DNA of 64,000 bases from Zygnema cylindricum (lineage: Eukaryota > Streptophyta > Zygnematophyceae > Zygnematales > Zygnemataceae). Under the pieces are notes generated by a model. The model searched no databases, had not been told where the DNA came from, and worked only from the letters and a program-made list of their open reading frames with translations. Location: positions 62,001-126,000 of the forward strand of contig JBBHKE010001006.1 of NCBI GenBank assembly GCA_037447655.1. Reading direction: 5' to 3'. Position numbers and translations under genes: made by a program. Below, in pieces: positions 23,528 through 34,561 of this stretch; position 1 is the first letter of the stretch; every line of letters begins with the position of its first letter.

Positions 23528-24720
23528 TGAAACTCTGAGACCTCCATTGGCCCTCAGAGTATGCAGATCCAAAAGAAGCTAATCTAGATAGTGCCGACTC
23601 CAAGTTAATATAAACCCAAGTGACTGACCCCTTGACAGTCAGAACCCCAATATAGATTCACCCCTGTGAAATAACACTTTCTGTGTGCTCAGTTCCACCA
23701 CAGAATGCAAAGTTAGAATATGAGATTTGGACACATTCACCCACTTTGACTTTCCCTTATAAATACAGCCACCCTGGCAGACAAAAACTCTGACCGACTA
23801 CTCCCCTGTGTAGCCTGGACTCCCCTGAGTCCGCAGCAAAAAGAATCACTGAAAATGGTCAAGTAAATTGATAGTTATGGCTGCCCAAAGTTTGCCATTT
23901 ATACAGGGTGCTCTCTGGGAGAGGCAGTGCCTATCCAAAATTTATCTAAGTCCTATTCCCTCTCTAAAACTCTATCTACTGAAGTACGGCACCAATCAAA
24001 TTACTGTGTCGTACAGAAAGGTACAGGTGCCGGTGTACTTTCTGTACGGCCATTGTACGACATGGCCAAAATGTCGACACGTGTCATATCCGGATTTGTT
24101 CCCGTAATCTCCGGAGTTGCCGCAATCCAACGTAGTGTTACCACGTGTCACGCAATGTGGCGGTGATCGCAAACCGCCAAAATCGTACGCCGCGATCTCG
24201 GCATCCTTCGCGGCCGTCCGATCAATTTCAGGTTTCAATCGTGGCCGTCATAAATACTTGCGCGGTATTCTTTCCGGCGTCAAACAAACTCGCGCGGTAT
24301 TTATTTCGTAATCGTACCGTACGTCGTACTTTCCACAACTGTTTCTATGCAGTATGCATATAGTTCTAGTTAAATGAATTATTCTTATTGTATTTATTTA
24401 AATAAATATCATACCTCATAATATCTAATACAATTTAGATTATTTGGATAAGACTACCGGCTATTGCGGGTGGACAAGTGGCAGGTACCAGGATCAAATC
24501 CTGGACCTGGCAAAACTATCTTTTAGAGAAAACCCCCTATAAAACAACTGTCTGTCTCCCTCTAGACAGCACAGGCAGCCATGGCGAACTCCTCCTTCAG
24601 TCTTCAGTGACTGCGAAAAATGTGGGGACTTAAGGAGGAGTTAGAGGCAGGCTGTAAATATCTACTATTTTGCTTTTTATTTTGCAATCTCTAGACCTAG
24701 AAAATACTTGAATTCCAACA
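23528..24720 (-). mobile_element. Solo copia-family LTR with 5-bp target duplication
   Basis: TCAGG at 23523-23527 is repeated at 24721-24725. Between them lies a 1193-bp LTR in minus orientation, starting (minus sense) TGTTGGAATTCAAG and ending GAGTTTCA. It carries the tRNA-like module (B box GGATCAAATCC at 24491-24501), two CACGTG G-boxes (about 24073 and 24142) and a TATA box (minus-sense TGTATAAATG near 23899). Recombination between the two LTRs of a full element is the usual origin. Confidence 0.9.
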
Positions 24721-24725
24721 TCAGG

Positions 24726-26169
24726 CGCATCGGGGAACTTCATCAACGAGATGATGTTGAAAAAGTTGAAACTTCCTCTCGTGGTGCTAACCGATCGTCA
24801 TTCGGTGCAATTGGCCGACGAAAGTTCCCTATCCATTACTCATCGTACCCCTAGGGTGCGCGTCGGAATTGGGAAGTTCCATTGGTTTGACACCTTTCAT
24901 GAATTATCGCTTCGAGACCATGAAGTAATCTTGGGGAAACCGTGGCTGCAAAAGTGGAACCCGACGATCGATTAGAAAAGTGGCACCATGAGAGTTACGA
25001 AGGGTGAAAAAGAGTTTGAGGTAAAGGTGGGAGCGGCTAGTAAGGGATCGGAAGAAGGACGCCTGCTTTCGGCCTTACAGCTTAAGAGGGCACTCAAGAA
25101 AGGGAAGACGGTTGGTATGGTGGTTGTCCAACCCGTGGAGGAAACAAAGGAGGGAATTCCGGAGGAATGGAGTAAGAAAGATGCCGAATTCAAATAATAA
25201 AATGGTGACTACTCAGAAAAGACTTTCGTAGAGGCCCTGGAAGTTGTGACAAAACTTCTCGAGGAGTATGTTGATGTCTTTTCCCCAAAGCTCTCGGAAG
25301 GTTTACCTGTGAAGAGTGAAGTTGACCACAAGATAGAGCTTGTTCCCGGAGCCGTACCCCCGACAAATTGGATGAACAGGATGAGCTACACCGAATTAGA
25401 TGAACTCAAAAAGCAACTTGCGGAGTTGGTCAAAGCTAGAGCAATCAAACCGAGCAAGTCGCCATATGGAGCCCCAGTCCTCTTTGTGAATAAGAAAGAT
25501 AGAGGGTCTCTAATGTGTGTGGATTACCAAGCGCTATATAGGTTGACGGTGAAAATTTTGCGTACCCTCTACCAAAAATAGATTAGTTGTTCGACAGGTT
25601 AAGAGGTGCCAAATATTTTTTTAAGATAGACTTACGAAGTGGTTATCACCAAATCCTAATTGCCGAAGAAGATGTGGAAAAGACAGTATTCCAGACTCGG
25701 TACGGTCATTTCGAATTTCTGGTTATGCCATTTGGGTTGACCAATGCGCCAGTGACCTTTATGCACTTGATGAACTCAATATTTTGGCAAAATTTGGACG
25801 CCTTCGTAATTGTCTTCTTTGGCGACATCATGGTGTATAACAAGAGGTTGGAGGATCATGTGGAGCACCTGCAAACGGTCTTACAAGTCCTTCGAGAGAA
25901 CAAGTTGTATGCGAAGAGGAGTAAATGTGACTTCTCGAAGGAGAAAATTGAGTTTTGGGTCATGTGGTGAGCCGAATGGGATGGCAGTGGACCCGAACAA
26001 AACTAGGGCAGTGAAGGAGTGGCTGAAGCCGACTAATGTTACAGAGTTAAGGAGCTTTCTTGGATTATGCTCCTACTATCACCGTTTTGTAGAAGGTTTC
26101 GCAAAAATTGCTGCACCACTCACAGACTTACTTAAGAATGACGTGCCTTATGAGTGGCAAACAGCGTAA
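24726..26169 (+). pseudogene. pol: Gypsy protease end and reverse transcriptase
   Basis: Resumes in the protease (GNFINEMMLKKLKLPL, then ILGKPWLQKWNP). RT starts with YVDVFSPKLSEGLP (from about 25267) and shows [28 protein letters not shown] and [12 protein letters not shown]. The catalytic box reads VFFGDIMVY, where the usual F/YxDD has lost its first Asp. Frame changes at about 25580 and 25968 and a stop near 26167 confirm a dead copy. Confidence 0.85.
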
Positions 26170-26638
26170 GGGGCAGACTTTGACACGCTGAAGGAGCGGT
26201 TGGTTATCGCCCTTCTGTTTGCTGTTCCTGGCCTAAAGTTACATTGGACGATAATTAATGACGCCAACGATACGCCTATTTGAGCTATCCTTATGTAGGA
26301 TCAAGGGAAAGGGCTTCAACCCATCGCCTACGACAGTCCGAAATTGAAGGCAGCGGAGCTTAACTGGGCTACACATGAGAAGGAGACAATCGCAATTTTT
26401 AACGCGCTAGAAGTTTGGAAATGCTACATTAAAGGGAAGCCGATCACAATCATCACCGATCACCACGCCCTACGGTATCTCAAGACACATCCGAAGTTGT
26501 CAAAGAAACAGGTTCGATGGATGACGTTTCTTCAAACCATAGGACCAGAGCTAATTATTGAGTATAAACCGGGCAAGACAAACCTAGCGGATGCGTTGTC
26601 AAGAAGACCCAGAGTAGCTGCGCCAATAACGTGTTGAT
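26170..26638 (+). pseudogene. pol: Gypsy RNase H
   Basis: ELNWATHEKETIAIFNALEVW, IITDHHALRYL and NLADALSRRP are canonical gypsy RNase H motifs. The first aspartate region (INDAND near 26260) lies among stops. The frame runs into the next solo LTR. Confidence 0.8.
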
Positions 26639-27938
26639 ATTTGAGTATTTTATAGGTCTTTATTAGGATAGAAAAGGAGCAAAGGCAGTCTGCCTCTGAC
26701 TCCCTTCTCCAACCCCCCACACTTGTTGTAGTCACTGAAGGCTGGAAAGGGAGCTAGAGTCATGGCTACCTAAGCCCTACAGAGAGACAAGGGTAGATAC
26801 AGGTAGGTTTACTAAAATGGTAACTAACGGACCCAGGAATCGATCCTGGTACCTACCGTCTGTCAAGCTACCAGTAGCCGTCAGCCTTATCCGTTTAGTC
26901 TACGACTAGAGCTAGACGTAATGGGTTTCGTAGATATTTAAATAGTATTAAGTAGGGTCTTTCATTTAACTAGACTACGATTCACATTGTATAGAAACAG
27001 TTGTACTTTAAAGTATCGGACAAAACAAATTGTACGGACATTTGTTTCGACAGTCCGTATTAGATGCCGAGATTTGAATCAGACGGCCGTGATTACCGCT
27101 GGCTTCACAAAAGGATAATTTGGCCATTTGCGGACGTCACCACTCTGGATGACACGTGGCGATATCGTACAAGTTGCGGAATCTACGGAACGGAAAATAG
27201 CTATTTCGGATGTGACAAATGTCACATTATGGCATTATCGTACAATGTCCGTACAAAAAGTACTCCGGCACCTCTACTTTCATGTACGGTACAGTTTTTA
27301 TGACGTGGCATGGCCTGGAGCCACGTGGAGATATAAGATTTGGACCCAAGAAATCCGGAGATTGTAAAAGCGAATCTGGATAAGACATGTGTTGCCTTTT
27401 AAGCCATGTCGTACGATGACCGTACAAAAGGTACCCCGACACCTATACCATTAGGTACTTTATAGTAATGTGATTGGTCCGTACCTCAGTACTAGAGGGT
27501 TTAGAGAGGGGTTTAGGATTTAGAATATTTCTTGTAGGTAGCTGCCTCTTCAGAGAGCACCTTGTATAAATGGCAAACTTGGGCAGCTATAACTATCAAT
27601 TCAATTGACCATTTTCAGTTTTTCTTTTTGCTGCGAACTCAGGGGAGTCCAAGCTACACATGAGTGTAGTCGGTCAGACAATTTGCCTGCCAGGGTGGCG
27701 GCATTTCTAGGGGAAAGTCAAACAGGGTGAATGTGTCCAAAACTCATATTCTACCTTTGCATTTTGTGGTGGAACTGAGCACACAGAAAGTCTTATTTCA
27801 CAGAAGTGAAGCTATTATGGGGTTTTGATTGTCAAGGGGTCAATCATTTGGGTTAGTATAAACTTGGAGTCGGCACTATCTAGATTAGCTTCTTTTGATC
27901 TGCGAATTCTGTGTGGCAATGGAGCCCATAGAATTTCA
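26632..27938 (+). mobile_element. Solo copia-family LTR with 5-bp target duplication
   Basis: TAACG at 26627-26631 recurs at 27939-27943 on either side of a 1307-bp LTR that starts TGTTGATATTTGAG and ends AGAATTTCA. It is the best-preserved LTR of the family: antisense tRNA-like module (minus-sense B box GGATCGATTCC at 26836-26846), three ACGTG cores around 27151, 27303 and 27322, TATA box TGTATAAATG near 27563, and two copies of the TCGTAC...CCGTAC block near 27238 and 27410. Confidence 0.9.
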
Positions 27939-27943
27939 TAACG

Positions 27944-28306
27944 GAGCAACAATCGCAAGCATCGTAGGATAGAAGCAACAACTCTTTCAGAAAGGACACC
28001 GCAGAGTTTGTCAAAGCGCAAGATCTGAAACTTGGCGCAGTGACCAGTATGGTTCAATAGGACGACCAGTTGTTAAGTAGGATTAAGGTTGCATATGACA
28101 AAAACGTGACCATCAAGGAATTAGTGAAACGGAAGGTATTAGTTTGAACAACCAATGCTATGTGGCGGTACAAACTGAGTGAGACAACTAGACTATACGT
28201 TCCAACAAACTAGGAGTTACGTGATACGATACTTAAATTGAGTCATGACGAGCTGCTTAGTGGACATTTCGGCAAGGATAAAACAATTGCACGTGACGCT
28301 GATGCG
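27944..28306 (+). pseudogene. pol: Gypsy integrase start
   Basis: After the solo LTR the broken frames end with LKLSHDELLSGHFGKDKT, the HHCC zinc-finger region of integrase. The catalytic core is missing because another LTR piece starts at 28307. Confidence 0.6.
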
Positions 28307-28460
28307 TGTAGAAACTAATGGATTAAATAGTATTTTCTAGGTCTAAATAGAAATATAGAAAGAAGCCGAGGCAGTCTACCTCTAACTTCTCTCTCCAAAT
28401 CTCAAACTTGTCGCAGTCACTGAGAAATTGGAGAGGAAGCTAGAGCCATGGCTAACACTT
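28307..28460 (+). mobile_element. Copia LTR fragment
   Basis: Starts TGTAGAAACTAATGG and shows the family blocks TATTTTCTAGGTCTAAATAG, GGCAGTCTACCTCTAACTTC and GAGCCATGGCTAAC before breaking off. Confidence 0.75.
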
Positions 28461-29060
28461 TTTTTCTAAACCCTCACAACAGGGGGGCGCTCCGTCATTG
28501 TTTGTACCGATTTCTGGTTAATTCATATAAATAAAAAAAAACACCTACAAGTGGATCTTTTGTTTAACTTAGGAATATTCTCCCACACACATGAGCATAA
28601 TATCGCACTAGTAATGTGTTTTGACCAACTTGGGAGTCATCCCAAAGCACTGCTCACATTGCCACCTTTTATTTTTAGAGTTTTTCATTTACTTATAACT
28701 TTGTGTTATTAACGGTTTAGCAGTTTTGAGTCGTTTGATTTGATGGTTAATTAGGACTTCGTGACGAGTTCAATGTCATCAGCTATTAGCGATCTAATCA
28801 AAGGTCTGATACTGGACAACTTGCAAGTCACATAGTGTAACAACTAGCGAAAATTTTCAAGCACCAAAAGTCAACGGAAAACAAAAGTCAGATACACTGC
28901 TATTCAGCATACGAGTCAAAAAACCGAGACAAAAGCAAAACAACAATTGTCTATTATTTGACGGAAACCACAAATGTTTACTATTTAACGGAATGGACAT
29001 GCCGGTGACCTGAACCCGAACAATATTTTCTGATCGAACATAAAACTATTTTCGGCAGCA
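28461..29060. other. Intergenic DNA, nothing recognised
   Basis: No coding frame or repeat family identified. Confidence 0.4.
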
Positions 29061-29061
29061 G

Positions 29062-29250
29062 CTAAAAGAATTTGAGGTAGCGTTCAATTTCCCAGTCGGA
29101 CACGTGGGTGTGATACTCCTGCCACTCCTTGGTCTTGTATTCCACGAAACTGTTGAACATCAACTCTCCAAAAACTGATTTGCTCAATGGATCCGCTGCG
29201 ACCACAAAAACAGTAAACGCCATAAGAAAGGCTACAAGGCGGATATGCAT
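29062..29250 (-). CDS. Candidate small secreted protein
   Basis: A 62-codon frame. Residues 1-19 look like a signal peptide: a short basic start (MHIRLV), a hydrophobic core (AFLMAFTVFVVA) and small residues before DPLSK. The mature part is about 43 residues, acidic and aromatic-rich (YKTKEWQEYHTHVSDWEIERY), with no cysteines. An upstream in-frame Met at 29313 would add 21 residues and hide the signal peptide, so the inner ATG at 29250 is preferred. The hAT element ends 68 bp upstream, so the original promoter may have been cut off. I do not recognise the family; it may be one exon of a longer gene or a chance ORF. Confidence 0.3.
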   Translation of the reverse strand: MHIRLVAFLMAFTVFVVAADPLSKSVFGELMFNSFVEYKTKEWQEYHTHVSDWEIERYLKFF

Positions 29251-29317
29251 CAATGCTGCAAATTGACTTAACGACACACTAATTAATGGAGAGCACCTAG
29301 CGTAGAGGTGCAAAAAG

Positions 29318-31260
29318 TAGTGTTGTGTATCGGTAAGGATTTGCCGATAACCGATATAGGCCTTTTTTCGGGTTGCCGATAATCGACATATTGGTACGAT
29401 ATATCGTCATCGGTGTTATCGCCGATAATTAACCGATAATATCGGTTGTTTATCGGCGATAACACCGATATTGATAACTATCGGCGATAACTGTACGGAC
29501 CGTACAGATAAATGTACGGCCAGAACACTCAACTGTACGTGCTAAACCCCGGACGCGCCGCGGACCCCCTTCCCCCCGATTTCGGTAAAAAATCGCGATA
29601 TTTCCTTGATTGTTTCTAATTTAAGGGGGTTTTACTTGGGTTCCACGCTCCCATACCCGTCCAGAATGTCCTTTTGACTGTAATTTTTTTTTGCAAGGTT
29701 AGTTACGCCCTCATATCACTTCCATTGTTTGTCTATATTGGTTTTTTACTTTAATGCATTTTCAGTCCATTTTAGAAACGATCCGAAATAAGGTCGGGCA
29801 AAATAAATACATAAGTTGAAATTTGGATTGATATTAAAACAGGATTTCAGCCCTGAGATTCAATGCAGCACAAAATTTTAGCATTGGATTTGAGAACAGA
29901 GGACATCAGCATTTAAATTTAGTGCAGCACTAGATTTCAGCACAGAATTCTAGAAGATGCTTTTAGCACTTGAATCAAGTGCAGCAAAGTCTTTTAACAC
30001 TGAATTTGAACACAGAAAAGGTTTCAGCACTAAATGTGAGCACTCAAATTTAGCACTATATTTGAGCACTGAGTTTTAGCACTCTATTTCAGTACTCGAC
30101 ACTTTAATTAACCACTGAAATTTAACACATAAGTTTTGTCGTGAGATTTAGCACTGAACTTCTCTAATTCAACACTGAATTCCACAAATGAATTTCAGCA
30201 CAACACTAAATTTCGACATTGAATCTTAGCACTTCATTTCAGCTCTAAAATTCAGTGCGCACCGTTTCTAGGTCTGAATTTGACTGGTGAACGGTTCATC
30301 ACTAAATTTAAGCATTTTATTAATTTTATAAATATTAATTACTTTCTTTATTATTAATTACTTTATTACTCAAACAGTAATAGAGCACTGAAATTCATCA
30401 TAGCACCCAGCACTGAACTTTTCCACCGAAATTCAATACAGTATTTTAATCTAGCACTGGTTTGGCGGTGCATTTTAGCAAATGAAATTTAGTGCAACAT
30501 TCACCACTCAGATTTAAAACTGAATTTTAGTGTAGGGATTCTAGCACAAGAGTTATGTTATGGAAATTTAGTGCACACTGAGAGCACTGGAATTTACCGC
30601 AAAAATCCGACACTATATTTCAACACTGAATTTTGAATTCAAAATCTGAAAACTGTAAAATTCTTAACTTATCAAATCCCAATCTCCAAAAATCACCAAT
30701 GTCAAATTTCTCAAAATTCAATTTCTACATTGTCAATGTTTTAAATTTCCATTTAAATAAGTGCCCCTGAATTTTTAAAAGATACTGGCAGTAGGTTGTT
30801 GTAAATGGTGCCAGGCTGACAAATGTGAAAATGATGGTGGCAGTAGGTTGTAGTGAATGGGGGCAATCTGACAGATGTGTGTTCGTCTGTCTGTTTTTCA
30901 AAAAAGTTTGTTTTAACAAGTTACAATGTAATTTAAATTTTTCGTTTCAGTACTATAGTTTTAGAAATATAAAGTATTGTTTTAAATTTATAGCGCTGTC
31001 CGTAATAAATTCCGTAATAAATTCCAGTTAAAAAGATACGGAGCAGATTCATTATACGTGGCATGCCACGCTAATAGTCAATAATGTAATACAGTATGTT
31101 ATAAAGTACTAGTGTATGCGTACTATATTTTTTAAAGGTTATCGCCAATATGGAATTTGTTGGTGTCTGACCGATATATCGGGACCTTTGATCGTTCGAT
31201 AACCGATAACTATCGGTATCGGTGTTATCGCGATAAGTTTTTTATCGATACACAACACTA
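29318..31260. mobile_element. Non-autonomous hAT element
   Basis: Left end TAGTGTTGTGTATCGG and right end CGATACACAACACTA are inverted repeats. Both subterminal zones are rich in CGATA/TATCG words (for example CGATAACTATCGG). No transposase is encoded. An exact 8-bp target duplication is not visible (GCAAAAAG versus GAAAATCG), so the insertion is old or rearranged. A 424-bp relative lies at 46401. Confidence 0.75.
29840..30640. repeat. Degenerate GCACTGAATTT minisatellite
   Basis: Dozens of imperfect units around TTTAGCACTGAA (variants AGCACT, GCACTG, CAACACTGAATT) recur every 10-20 bases inside the hAT element. Unit length drifts and no long frame results. Confidence 0.65.
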
Positions 31261-31679
31261 GAAAATCGGACAAAAAGTGTACGGAGAAAAGATGTTTTAA
31301 ATGGCAAAAAAAATATTAACAAAAATAGCGATACAAGGTGTACTTCTTTTGGTCGATTCTTATCCTTGCACCAAAATAGTATTGTACATTCTAAATTCCT
31401 GTTAACACTAAAAAATCTTACACGCTAATAACGATGGACACTTTAAGAAAATGGATTGCAATGATTGAAAATGTCGACAACCAATGGCGTTGTCACAATG
31501 TGTTAACCCACCAATGTTTTAATAGACGATTGTTGACCAAAGAAAAAAGAAAATCTTTTGATATGCTCCCCTCTACACATTGAAAAGATTTTACGTCATG
31601 TAGAGTTAGGGCATGTTTCCATCTGATAAAGTAATGGTTTTTTTTTGTTGTTTTGCTCCAAAAGTCAAAATCTCCAGGG
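31261..31679. other. Spacer between hAT element and inverted repeat
   Basis: AT-rich, no coding or repeat signal recognised. Confidence 0.4.
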
Positions 31680-33550
31680 GTGTCCCCATGTATTAAAATA
31701 TCTACTTTTCTTTGTCGTTTTGCCCGAAAATTCAGGGAACTTTGAGAAAAACTTTAGTCGTACGAGAAAATCATTATAACCAAAGTACAGTGAACGTCAA
31801 CTTGATACTTCGAATGCACTACATGTTTGTCGTCATGTGAACGCATTTTGGCCTTTTCCTCTTTTCGACCCCACGGCAGGAAAATCCAGCCCATCAAAAA
31901 ACTTCATCAAAAATCATCTCGAAAGGCTGTTTTTAGTTGAAGTATCGCCCAAACAACAAATGAAAAGCGGCTCACGCACGCGCCACTCGTGTGGGAAAAT
32001 TTTAAGACGAGGGAGAGTACTCGTTATTTTTCTCCGTGCCCATCACGCGCATGTATAGAAAAGACGAGCATGTCGGCAAAAAATTTGCAAGGGTCTCGGA
32101 CCTCCACTTTCATGGGTCCTTTGCAAAATTTTGCGGCGTCTTCGCCTCTCCCCTCTCCCTCTTACACAATTGCTTTTATCTCACACTAATTAGAATGAGG
32201 CACAACAATACTACTACGAAATGAAAGATATTTGAAAAATAATTCTTTTGACTACCTTTAAGTCGAGTGAGAAAAGTCGAAAAGACGACATCGGGTAGCC
32301 ATGGCTAAAAGTTCTTGAATTCGTGACGTCGACGTTGTCATAAGTGAGCATGGCGTCACAATGTCACAAAACCCTAAACATCCGCCATATCAAAAATTAC
32401 AAAAATCTAGTTATTTGTAACAGTCCTTGTTTTTTTTTGCGTCACCAATTTCGTAGTCCTATTCAACTGTCACAAAATTGTACCTACGTCTACAATCGTC
32501 ACATGTTAAAGTTCCTATTTTAAATTCGCACATTGGGACGCTCTTCAAAGTAGTACTGAGCATCTTCACCACAGTCCTAAATACTTTATCAAAGTACCAA
32601 TGTAACGCTGGCCTTGTCCCCATGTAATCGGTACTTTGATAAAGTATTTTGGACTGTTGTGAAGATTCTCAGTACTACTTTGAAGAGCGTCCCAATGTGC
32701 GAATTTAAAATAGGAACTTTAACATGTGACGATTGTAGACGTAGGTAGAATTTTGTGACGGTTTAAGACGAGTACGAAATTTTCGACGATTGGTGAAGCC
32801 AACAAAAACAACGACGATTGTAGACGTCAAATTAATTTTGTGACATTAGGGTTTTGTCACATTGTGACGCCATGCTCACTTGTAACAATGTCAACCCCAC
32901 AAATTCAAGAACTTTCCGCCATGGCTACCCGATTTCATTTTTCTGACTTTTCTCACTTGACTTGCCATAAAAATATACATAAAGGTAGTCTAAAGAATTC
33001 TTTTTCAAATATCTTTCATTTCATACTAGTATTGTCGTGCATCATTCTAATAAGTGTGAGATAAAAATAATAGTGTAAGAGGGAGAGGGGAGAGACGGCG
33101 ATGCCACAAAATTCCGCAAAGGACCCATGAATGGAAATGGAGGTCCGAGACCCCTGCAATTTTTTTTCCGTACATGCTCGTCTTTTTCGTACATGCGCGT
33201 GATGGGCAGGGAGAAAAATAGGGAGTCCTCTCCCTCGTCTTAAAATTTTCCCACTCGTGTGGCGTGTGAGTGGGTAATTTTTCATTCGTTGTTTGGGCAA
33301 TAATTGAACCGAAATCACCTCTTATGGGTGATTTCGGTTGAAGTTTTTCGATGGGATGGATTCTTTTGCCCCGAGGTCGAAAATGAGTTCACATTACGAC
33401 AAACATGGAGTACATTGGAAGTATCGAATTGACGTTCACTGAACTGTGGTAAAAGTGATTTTTTTCGTACGGCTAAAGTTTTTCTCGTTTGGGACTGAAT
33501 TTTGGGGGAAAACGACAGAGAAAAGTAGATACTTTAATACATGGGGACAC
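31680..33550. repeat. Inverted repeat, ~920-bp arms, 31-nt loop
   Basis: The left arm (31680-32598) and right arm (32630-33550) are reverse complements with scattered changes and indels. Both outer ends carry GTGTCCCCATGTATTAAA, and the inner 90 bases are nearly perfect. The loop (32599-32629) itself contains GTCCCCATGTA, echoing the arm ends. Foldback transposons and hairpin-RNA loci have this form. The arms carry no credible protein. Confidence 0.85.
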
Positions 33551-34053
33551 TCCCTTAGCCGCAAAGAGAAAATCTCCAACCGTACCAAAAAAATGAAAAT
33601 GAAAACATCACTATACAATTTGCATCATCCTCCAACCTAAGATGTAATGCTATTTGTCGTCTTCCTCGTTGACTCACTTTCGCATCACTCCGTCTCATCT
33701 TCAAACTTCTACAGAAATCACCTCGCGAGGCGATTTTAGTTAGAGTAACAAGGTATAACCGAATAGGAGGACGTTGTGGCTCGCGTCACACGTTTTATTA
33801 AACTATTTTGCAGTACGCGGAGAAAAAAAAATCTTATTGTACGTTTACTGCCTATACGTACTTTATTCCGCACAAGGGCCGTGGAGGGGTCTTGAGCATT
33901 AGATGCCATTTCGCAAAAGCAAAGTCCGTGAAGGCGCCTCTCTCCCTCTCTCTCTCCATCTCCCTTTCCCACTACCTCGTGGAATAAAACACGTCAATTA
34001 TGGTATCAAGTGAAACATCTTTTAAACATATTGCTTTTGACTATCTCTAGGCG
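33551..34053. other. Spacer with CT-rich patch
   Basis: No gene. A CTCTCC run lies at 33940-33965, and TGGTATCAAG at about 33999 resembles an iMet primer site, but no matching element structure is evident. Confidence 0.35.
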
Positions 34054-34380
34054 TTAGATTTTTGCCAACTTGAGGGTTTGCTTCAAGGGGCGATGGGAAA
34101 TATTAGCGTGGAGAAATAAATGGAGGTCACCTAAATCCATGATGTCAAAGTGAGCAGAGAGAAGCTGCTTGAATTTTTCAATTTCAACTCTATTTGGACC
34201 CGTAGCAATGTAAGTAAACATAGACGGTGAGAATGACAAAACCATTGTCTTCTTTCTCAGCTCTATATGCAATGATGGAACAAGCTTAGGAGAACCTTTT
34301 TAAGTGTTTTTTGCCAACCTTAAGGGCTTGCTTCAAGCCATAGACTGATTTGCTGTCGTGCATGTGTCAAATAACATGAA
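34054..34380 (-). pseudogene. Copia RT fragment of a different lineage
   Basis: A 72-codon frame holds the region after the RT catalytic box: GPNRVEIEKFKQLLSAHFDI then MDLGDLHLFL. Farther up (34330-34380) a broken frame gives a YGLKQ-like motif. The YVDD box itself is degraded. It differs from the copia family at 8-22 kb. Confidence 0.7.
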
Positions 34381-34546
34381 GGTGCATGCAATATCATCAG
34401 CTCCGCTCAACTTAAACTCAAATAATAGCGAGATATCGTAAATAAAATAAAAACATAAAAGTAAAAATGGATAAATACAACAACAGGCAAGGTGATTGGA
34501 AAAGAAAGGTCAACGACTTAGCTGGTTATGGTTAGGTCGGTTTATC

Positions 34547-34559
34547 CCCCCCCCCAGCT
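34547..34559 (-). promoter_or_regulatory. 3' polypurine tract of the methyltransferase element
   Basis: In minus sense AGCTGGGGGGGGG lies a few bases beyond the Pol stop. An identical AGCT-G9 string lies inside Pol at 37931-37943. Confidence 0.6.
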
Positions 34560-34561
34560 CT

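Larger units (their letters stand above)
22007..28306 (+). mobile_element. Ty3/gypsy element, decayed, with nested LTRs
   Basis: A 456-bp LTR, an iMet primer site, Gag with zinc knuckle, protease, RT, RNase H and the beginning of integrase are recognisable in order. Three copia-family LTR sequences interrupt it (23528-24720, 26632-27938 and from 28307). No 3' LTR is seen; the element ends in the integrase zinc-finger region. Confidence 0.85.

Noticed and set aside
33990-34010. TGGTATCAAG resembling an iMet primer site
   Set aside because: No LTR border or internal region accompanies it; ten bases alone are not enough.
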